The notes under the pieces were generated by a model. The model was given only the letters and a program-made list of their open reading frames with translations, was not told the origin of the DNA and made no database searches. From UBA4742 sp963785815 (GTDB taxonomy: Bacteria; Actinomycetota; Acidimicrobiia; Acidimicrobiales; Acidimicrobilacustridaceae): a DNA stretch of 64,000 nucleotides. How positions within the stretch are numbered: the stretch's first letter is position 1; each line of letters opens with the position of its first letter. A program made the position numbers and the translations under genes. Shown piece by piece: positions 58,517 to 64,000 of the stretch. The stretch spans positions 868,001 through 932,000 of the forward strand of contig CAWAWN010000002.1 in NCBI GenBank assembly GCA_963785815.1, given 5' to 3'.

Positions 58517-59110
58517 TCAGCGCGAGTTCCAGCGCAGCACGGTGGGGTACTCGTGCTCCCAGCCGAGGGTGGAACGGGTGGCCGTGTCCAGGGAGAAGCA
58601 GCGACCCTCCGCCGGGGCCAGACCGCACCAGCGCGCCGTCAGCACCCGCAGGATGTGGCCGTGGGCGAACAGGGCGACCTGGCCAGCCGACCCGTCACGT
58701 ACGCGCTCGATGACCCGGTTGGCTCGGGCCGCCACCGCCGCCATCGGCTCGCCGCCCGGGCACGTGCCGGTCCAGATCGTCCAGCCCGGCGCTCGCAACC
58801 GGATCTGCTCGGTGGTCAGGCCCTCGTAGTCCCCGTAGTCCCACTCCACCAGGTCCGCGCACACCTCGGCCCCGTCGGCGTACCCGGCCAGCCGGCAGGT
58901 CTCGCGGGCCCGCGCCAGCGGGCTGACCAGCACCCGGTCGACGCGCTGGCCGGCCAACAGCCCGCCCAGCTCACGCGCCTGCTGCTCGCCCTCGAGGTTC
59001 AGCGGGATGTCGGTGCGGCCGGTGTGGCGACCCCGCACGGACCAGTCGGTGGCCCCGTGGCGCAGCACCCACACCCGGGGTCCGGCCGGGGCCGGGCCCC
59101 CGTCGCTCAC
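58517..59110 (-). CDS. Histidine phosphatase (phosphoglycerate-mutase-like)
   Basis: A 197-residue member of the histidine phosphatase superfamily. LRHGATDWSVRGRHTGRTDIPLN holds the phospho-accepting His, SPLARARETC the second Arg, and ALFAHGHILRVL the late catalytic His. Likely activities are sugar-phosphate or phosphoglycerate phosphatase; coupling to Zwf suggests removal of phosphate from a pentose-pathway sugar. The GTG start overlaps the Zwf stop by GTGA. Confidence 0.88.
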   Translation of the reverse strand: MSDGGPAPAGPRVWVLRHGATDWSVRGRHTGRTDIPLNLEGEQQARELGGLLAGQRVDRVLVSPLARARETCRLAGYADGAEVCADLVEWDYGDYEGLTTEQIRLRAPGWTIWTGTCPGGEPMAAVAARANRVIERVRDGSAGQVALFAHGHILRVLTARWCGLAPAEGRCFSLDTATRSTLGWEHEYPTVLRWNSR

Positions 59111-60516
59111 GCCGGTGGCTCTTCGGGCCAGTACCCGTGGTCGGCCACCAGGTCGCGCGCCGCCGCGGGGCCCCAGCTGCCCCGGTCGTACTGGATGACC
59201 TTGGGGTACTGGTCGAGGATGGGCTGCACGATCCGCCACGACTCCTCGATGGAGTCCTCGCGGGCGAACAGCGTGGGATCGCCGGCCATGGCCTCCTCGA
59301 TGAGCAGCTCGTAGGGCTCCGGGCCGATGTCGCCTCGCAGCTCGGGCGGGGGCGACAGGGTGATGGGCTCGGCGATCATCTGGTCGCCCGGCGACTTCCG
59401 CAGCCACGTCAGGGCCGTGAAGCTGTCGGGCTTGGCCTCGATGCGGATCCGGTTGGGCGGAAGGTGGCTCTCCTCCGAGATCCACAGCGGCCGGGGCGGC
59501 GGGGCGAACTCGATGGTCATCTCCGTCACGGTGGCCGCCATCGACTTGCCCGCCCGCAGGAAGAAGGGCACGCCGCCCCAGCGCGGCGAGTCGAAGTCGA
59601 CCCGGAAGGCGCCGAAGGTCTCGGTGTCGGAGTCGGCCGCCACCCCTTCGACCGAGCGGTACCCGCGGTACTGGCCGCGCACGAACTGGGTGGGATCGAT
59701 GGGTCGGGCCGCCTGGAGCACCTTGGCCTTCTCGTCGCGCAGCGCGCGCGAGTGCTCGTTCACCGGCTGCTCCATGGCGAACAGCGCCACCATCTGCAGC
59801 AGGTGGTTCTGCATGACGTCGCGCAGCGCGCCCACCGAGTCGTAGAAGGCGCCGCGGTCCTCGACGCCGAACGATTCGGCCATGGTGATCTTCACCGACG
59901 AGACATGGGTGCGCCGCCACAACGGCTCGAGGATGGCGTTGGCGAAGCGGGTGATGAGGAGGCTGCGCATCGCCTCCTTGCCCAGGAAGTGGTCGATGCG
60001 GAAGATGGCTTCCTCGTCGAAGAACTCGTGGATGGTGGCGTTGAGCTCGAGGGCCGAGGCCAGGTCGCGGCCGAAGGGCTTCTCCACGATGAGCCGGCTG
60101 CCCTGGTTCAACCCCACCCCGGCCAGCCCCGAGGCCACGCAGGCGAACATCGACGGCGGGATGGCCATGTGGAAGATCGGGTGCTGCGCGTCGCCGACGG
60201 CCGTCCTCACCTTGTCGAACGTGGCCGGGTCGTTGTAGTCGCCGGACACGTAGGTGAACTTCTCCATCAGCGCCTTGAACTGCTTCTCGTCCCACTTCTC
60301 GCCCGCCTCCTGGATGGACGTGCGGGCGTGCTCGACCAGCTGGTCGTGGCTCCAGTCGGGTCGGGCCAAGCCGATGATCGGCACCTCCAGCAGCCAGCGG
60401 CAGTGCAGTCGGTAGACGGCGGGGAACAGCTTCTTCTTGGCCAGGTCCCCGGTCACGCCCAGCATGACCAGGCAGTCGGAGGCGGTCTCGGTGGGGGCGG
60501 CGGCGCTCAGGGGCAT
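59107..60516 (-). CDS. zwf: Glucose-6-phosphate 1-dehydrogenase
   Basis: A 469-residue enzyme of the oxidative pentose phosphate pathway. The dinucleotide-binding LGVTGDLAKKKLFPAVY (about 20-36) and the substrate-binding RIDHFLGKEA (with catalytic His) are intact, as is EKPFGRDLASA. It supplies NADPH or, in some actinobacteria, reduces F420 through a separate enzyme. No zwf-opcA-tal cluster follows; instead a histidine phosphatase is coupled downstream. The start is not fixed by a ribosome binding site. Confidence 0.95.
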   Translation of the reverse strand: MPLSAAAPTETASDCLVMLGVTGDLAKKKLFPAVYRLHCRWLLEVPIIGLARPDWSHDQLVEHARTSIQEAGEKWDEKQFKALMEKFTYVSGDYNDPATFDKVRTAVGDAQHPIFHMAIPPSMFACVASGLAGVGLNQGSRLIVEKPFGRDLASALELNATIHEFFDEEAIFRIDHFLGKEAMRSLLITRFANAILEPLWRRTHVSSVKITMAESFGVEDRGAFYDSVGALRDVMQNHLLQMVALFAMEQPVNEHSRALRDEKAKVLQAARPIDPTQFVRGQYRGYRSVEGVAADSDTETFGAFRVDFDSPRWGGVPFFLRAGKSMAATVTEMTIEFAPPPRPLWISEESHLPPNRIRIEAKPDSFTALTWLRKSPGDQMIAEPITLSPPPELRGDIGPEPYELLIEEAMAGDPTLFAREDSIEESWRIVQPILDQYPKVIQYDRGSWGPAAARDLVADHGYWPEEPPA

Positions 60517-60604
60517 GGCGACCTCGTTGGGGTGTCGAACTCGGTCACGGTAACGCCTGGGCTCGGGACGTCGCTCGCCTCCGGGGCACTGCCATGCTGG
60601 TGCG

Positions 60605-62485
60605 GTGCCGTCGCAGATCGAGGACTACGCCCTGATCGGTGACACCCGCACGGCCGCGCTGGTGGGCCGGGACGGCTCCATCGACTGGCTCTGCCTGCCC
60701 GACTTCGATGACGCGTCGGTGTTCGCGGCCCTGCTCGGCACCGACGACCACGGGTTCTGGCGGATCGCACCGCAGGCGTCGCCCATCCAGGTGAGCCGCC
60801 GCTACCGGGGCGACACGCTGGTGCTGGAGACCACCTTCACCACCGACACCGGCGTGGTGTCGCTGGTCGACTTCATGCCGGTGCGCCAGGGGCCGCCGAT
60901 GCTGGTGCGGGTGGTCATGGGTCGCACGGGGAGCGTGCAGATGCTCGGCGACCTGCGCATGCGCTTCGACTACGGCTCGATCGTGCCCTGGGTGCGCCAC
61001 ATCGAGGGCGGTCTGCTGGCCGAGGGAGGGCGCGACGGGCTGGTCGTGCGCGCCGACGTGCCCCTGCAGGGCCGCGACCACACCACCGAGGCCGTGTTCG
61101 AGGTCTCGGCCGGGGATCGGGTGGCCTTCACCCTGGCCTGGTTCGGGGCCGGCGCGCCGGCCCCCACCGTCGACGACTGCGGCGATCCGCTGGTCACGCT
61201 GCACCGCACCGAGCAGTGGTGGCGGGCCTGGGCCGGTCGGGCTCAGCTGACCACCGAGTGGCCCGATCCGGTGTGCCGCTCGCTCATCACCCTCAAGGCG
61301 CTCACCTACGCCCCCACCGGCGGGATCTGTGCCGCGCCCACCACCTCGTTGCCCGAGAAGCTGGGGGGCGGGCGCAACTGGGACTACCGGTTCTGCTGGC
61401 TGCGCGACGCCACCTTCACCCTCGACGCCCTGCTCGACTCCGGGTACGAGCAGGAGGCCGACGCCTGGGCGGTGTGGCTGCGCCGGGCGGTGGCCGGCAG
61501 CCCCGACCGGCTCCAGATCATGTACGGCCTCGACGGCCGCCGGCGGCTGCCCGAGCTGACCCTCGACTGGTTGCCGGGCTACGAGGGCTCGGCGCCCGTG
61601 CGCACGGGCAACGCGGCCAGCCAGCAGTTCCAGCTCGACGTCTACGGCGAGGTCCTGGACATGATCCACACGCTCATCTGCCAGGGTCGCAAGGTGCGGT
61701 CCGACTCCTGGAGCCTGGCCCAGTTCCTGGTGGAGCACGTGGCCAAGGTGTGGGCGGATCCCGACGACGGCATCTGGGAGGTGCGCGGCCCGCGCCGCCA
61801 CTTCGTGCACTCCAAGGTCATGGCCTGGGTGGCACTCGACCGGTGGATCAAGATGGTCACCGCGGCCGGTCGAGACGAGCCCCTGGATCGGTGGGAGGCG
61901 CTGCGGGACGAGATCCACGCCGACGTCTGCACCAGAGGGGTCGATCCGGCGCGTGGCTGCTTCGTCCAGTACTACGGCTCCACCCAGGTCGACGCCAGCC
62001 TCCTGATGCTCGCCCTGGTGGGGTTCCTGCCCCCGACCGATCCGCTCATCACGGCCACGGTGGCGGCCATCGAGGAGGACCTGGTGGTGGACGGCTTCGT
62101 CCACCGCTACCGGAACGACCCGGGGGCGGACCGGTCGGACGACGAGGCCGAGGGGAGCGCCGAGGGGATCCACCCGGTGGACGGCCTGCCTCCCGGTGAG
62201 GGGGCCTTCCTGCTGTGCTCGTTCTGGTTGGTGGACAACCTCGAGCTGCTGGGCCGCCACGAGGAGGCCGTCGCCATGTTCGAGCGGCTCCTCCGCCTGC
62301 GCAACGACGTAGGCTTGCTCTCCGAGGAATGGGACCCGGTGGACGCCAGGATGCTGGGGAACTTCCCTCAGGCCTTCTCACACGTCGGAATGATCAACAC
62401 CGCCCGCAACCTCACGCGGGGCCCGGAAGGTCCAGCCATGCACCGGGCCGATCGACCAGGTCGGTCCGAAGGGGGACCGTCCTGA
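60605..62485 (+). CDS. Glycoside hydrolase family 15 (glucoamylase/trehalase-like)
   Basis: A 626-residue GH15 protein. An N-terminal super-beta-sandwich (about 1-230, IEDYALIGDTRTAALVGRDGSIDWLCLPDFD) leads to an (alpha/alpha)6 barrel with NWDYRFCWLRDATFTLDALL. Likely general acid and base residues lie in DDGIWEVRG and SEEWDP. Mycobacterial homologues (Rv2402-like) are trehalases or glucan hydrolases. The GTG at 60605 has a CATGCT box 6 bases upstream. It is divergent from zwf, so trehalose or glucan breakdown could feed G6P. Confidence 0.87.
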   Translation: MPSQIEDYALIGDTRTAALVGRDGSIDWLCLPDFDDASVFAALLGTDDHGFWRIAPQASPIQVSRRYRGDTLVLETTFTTDTGVVSLVDFMPVRQGPPMLVRVVMGRTGSVQMLGDLRMRFDYGSIVPWVRHIEGGLLAEGGRDGLVVRADVPLQGRDHTTEAVFEVSAGDRVAFTLAWFGAGAPAPTVDDCGDPLVTLHRTEQWWRAWAGRAQLTTEWPDPVCRSLITLKALTYAPTGGICAAPTTSLPEKLGGGRNWDYRFCWLRDATFTLDALLDSGYEQEADAWAVWLRRAVAGSPDRLQIMYGLDGRRRLPELTLDWLPGYEGSAPVRTGNAASQQFQLDVYGEVLDMIHTLICQGRKVRSDSWSLAQFLVEHVAKVWADPDDGIWEVRGPRRHFVHSKVMAWVALDRWIKMVTAAGRDEPLDRWEALRDEIHADVCTRGVDPARGCFVQYYGSTQVDASLLMLALVGFLPPTDPLITATVAAIEEDLVVDGFVHRYRNDPGADRSDDEAEGSAEGIHPVDGLPPGEGAFLLCSFWLVDNLELLGRHEEAVAMFERLLRLRNDVGLLSEEWDPVDARMLGNFPQAFSHVGMINTARNLTRGPEGPAMHRADRPGRSEGGPS

Positions 62486-62566
62486 CCGTGCGGGGGACGC
62501 GGGTTCGTCCGGGGTCGTCTCGAACCCGAGGTGATCCGAGTCCCGCGAGGAGTACGAACTCATCCC

Positions 62567-63337
62567 GTGAAGCTCACCTTGTCTGACCTCAAGGAGCGCA
62601 CCGATCGGGTCGAGGTCGACGACATCGACTTCGACGACTTCCGGGCGCAGCCCCTCGATGCGGCCACCCTCCGCTGCCTGCGCTACATGCACGACGTCGA
62701 GCACAACACGATCATCTACCTGCGCGACGTGCTGGTCACCGATGCCCACCTCGACCACGAGATCACCTCCTTCCTGACCTTCTGGGCCTTCGAGGAGTAC
62801 TTCCACGGCGAGGCCATCGGCCAGGTGCTCGAGGCCCACGGCGAGGCGGGCAGCGACGACCGCGTCCCGGCCGTGCGGCGGTCGTCCCTGCACGATCGGC
62901 TGCTGCCCATGAGCACCATGCTGGCCACCCACCTCACCCGCCAGGTTCCGACCGTGCACATGACCTGGGGAGCGGTCAACGAGTGGACGGCCCAGGCCGC
63001 GTACGGCCGCCTGGCCGCCAAGGCCTCCCACCCGACGCTGTCCAAGCTGCTGCACCGCATCATGAAGCAGGAAGGACGCCACATCGACTTCTACGCCAAC
63101 CAGGCCGGCCGTCGGCTCGAGGCCAGCCCCCGCGCCCAGCAGGTCACCCGATGGGCGTTGCGCCGGTTCTGGACCCCGGTGGGTGCGGGCATCAAGGAGC
63201 CCAGCGAGGTGCGGTTCATGGCGCACCACCTGTTCGGCGATGCCGAGGGCGTCCGCGCCGCCCAGCGCATCGACCGCTGCATCGACCGCCTGCCCGGCCT
63301 GGCCGGCCTCCACCTGGCGGTGCGCAACACGAACTGA
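62567..63337 (+). CDS. Diiron acyl-ACP-desaturase-like protein
   Basis: A 256-residue helical protein with two carboxylate-histidine motifs, AFEEYFHGEAIGQVL (E-E-x-x-H) and KQEGRHIDFYANQAG (E-x-x-H), that fit a ferritin-like diiron centre. HMTWGAVNEWTAQAAYGRL is a typical helix between them. Mycobacterial relatives are acyl-ACP desaturases (DesA-like) or N-oxygenases. It may desaturate or hydroxylate an acyl chain. The GTG at 62567 is preferred over an upstream GTG. The family 2 repeat begins just after its stop. Confidence 0.75.
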   Translation: MKLTLSDLKERTDRVEVDDIDFDDFRAQPLDAATLRCLRYMHDVEHNTIIYLRDVLVTDAHLDHEITSFLTFWAFEEYFHGEAIGQVLEAHGEAGSDDRVPAVRRSSLHDRLLPMSTMLATHLTRQVPTVHMTWGAVNEWTAQAAYGRLAAKASHPTLSKLLHRIMKQEGRHIDFYANQAGRRLEASPRAQQVTRWALRRFWTPVGAGIKEPSEVRFMAHHLFGDAEGVRAAQRIDRCIDRLPGLAGLHLAVRNTN

Positions 63338-63342
63338 CCTCC

Positions 63343-63515
63343 TTGGCCCTTCGGTCGGGCAAGCCTCCCTGCGGGCGCCTTCGGCATCCGGGTCCATCGG
63401 TCCGGCGGCTCCGGCCTGGCGGCCTGCTGGTCTGGCCCTTCGGTCGGGCAAGCCTCGCTGCGGGCGCCTTCGGCATCCGGGTCCATCGGTCCGGCGGCTC
63501 CGGCCTGGCGGCCTG
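63343..63515 (+). repeat. Stop-codon-linked repeat, family 2, two tandem copies of 89 bases
   Basis: The units starting at 63344 and 63433 are almost identical (one base differs: GCCTCCCTG and GCCTCGCTG). Each runs TGGCCCTTCGGTCGGGCAAG, GCGGGCGCCTTCGGCATCCG, GTCCATCGGTCCGGCGGCTC, CGGCCTGGCGGCCTGC. They lie between convergent genes and may end both transcripts. Confidence 0.9.
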
Positions 63516-63521
63516 CGCCTC

Positions 63522-64000
63522 CTATGAGACGGGTGAGGGCTCCAGGGCGACGACGGCGGGGACCAGGAAGGTGGCGATGAGGCGCCGCTCGTCATCGGGT
63601 GAGTGCGGTTCGGGACCCTCCACCGTGAGCAGCGACAGGATGGCCCGCAGGATCCACTCCGACAGCTCGTCGATGTCGAGCTCGGCGCGGACCAACCCCG
63701 CGGCCTGCGCACTGCCCAGGGGCTCGTGCCACTCGCACAGCACGGTCTGGAACAGCAGCTCGCTCGCCCCCGAGATGGTGGCGGAGATCCCTCCGGACTC
63801 CCGATCGAGCAGGGTCTCGAGCTTGGGGTCGTGACGGATGGCGTCGAGCAGGTAGGCCGCGGACTGCACGAGCGCGTCGGCGAACCCGCTGGGCGTGTCG
63901 GCCCCCACGAAGAAGTCGCCCAGGGAGTGCTCCATCGAGCGGCTCAGGCTGGACAGCAGCACCTCGAGGACCAGCTCGTCGCGCCCGGGGAAGTACCGGT
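63522..64000 (-). CDS. TetR family regulator, partial (N-terminus outside the window)
   Basis: About 159 codons reading from the window end to the stop at 63522. The first residues seen (RYFPGRDELVLEVLLSS) are the end of a TetR helix-turn-helix; the helical ligand-binding domain follows (SLGDFFVGADTPSGFADALVQ and GLVRAELDIDELSEWILRAIL). The DNA-binding helix lies beyond base 64000. It converges on the desaturase-like gene and could regulate it or genes further right. Confidence 0.85.
   Translation of the reverse strand, partial: RYFPGRDELVLEVLLSSLSRSMEHSLGDFFVGADTPSGFADALVQSAAYLLDAIRHDPKLETLLDRESGGISATISGASELLFQTVLCEWHEPLGSAQAAGLVRAELDIDELSEWILRAILSLLTVEGPEPHSPDDERRLIATFLVPAVVALEPSPVS

Noticed and set aside
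58517..60295. One long minus-strand frame joining the histidine phosphatase and part of zwf
   Set aside because: The phosphatase begins at the GTG at 59110 in a GTGA overlap. Upstream codons of the frame are an out-of-frame reading of zwf.

Overview
The window is very GC-rich, tightly packed DNA with genes on both strands. It looks like a chromosome segment of a high-GC actinobacterium. The main support is the block at 40879-50222: tRNA-Leu(CAG), FhaA-like and FhaB-like FHA proteins, a PP2C phosphatase, RodA/FtsW, a class B PBP, a PASTA kinase, a TrpG/PabA amidotransferase and CrgA. In mycobacteria and relatives this set sits together near the replication origin. F420-type oxidoreductases, an ECF42-type sigma factor with its DGPF partner, and a DUF222/HNH remnant also fit. 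Acidimicrobiia (Iamia-like) is my guess from gene style, not something the sequence proves. I see no rRNA, CRISPR array, prophage or intact insertion sequence.

Left part (1-10060): an envelope and redox block. On the minus strand are an OmpR-type regulator, a DUF5666 membrane protein, a YkcB-like glycosyltransferase, a ferric-reductase-like cytochrome b, a GtrA protein and the first codons of a probable sensor kinase. On the plus strand are a small Ser/Thr-rich membrane protein and ApbE, which together suggest an extracytoplasmic electron-transfer or flavinylation cassette. A serine hydrolase, a PPOX protein and a YceI protein follow.

Middle part (10151-40614): mostly single metabolic and regulatory genes. 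They include a frameshifted hydrolase, a UBP zinc finger, a BASS-like transporter, a nitroreductase, an asparagine-synthetase-like protein without the N-terminal Cys, a Gfo/Idh/MocA-VOC pair, the ECF42-DGPF pair, an HxlR-thioesterase pair, an ATP-dependent DNA ligase, CutA, a frameshifted ComB, a methyltransferase, a CNMP/hydrolase pair, an SDR-P450-LLM oxidation cluster, a PAS-GGDEF-EAL protein, an AMIN-like lipoprotein, a frameshifted DHA2 transporter with a divergent TetR, and a CaiB/BaiF CoA transferase.

Right part (40879-64000): the growth and division operon, then two sulfotransferases, a thiolase and acyl-CoA synthetase pair sharing an operator-like palindrome, a PIG-L deacetylase, a CTP-synthase-C-terminal-like amidotransferase, an HNH remnant, a histidine phosphatase overlapping Zwf, a GH15 glucoamylase/trehalase, a diiron desaturase-like protein and a TetR gene cut by the window end.

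Between genes there are three separate families of palindromic or stop-codon-linked repeats. Many genes also carry a TANNNT-like box 6-10 bases before the start codon, with no ribosome binding site, which indicates widespread leaderless transcription. Three otherwise good genes are each broken by one base, so either recent decay or base-calling error should be considered.
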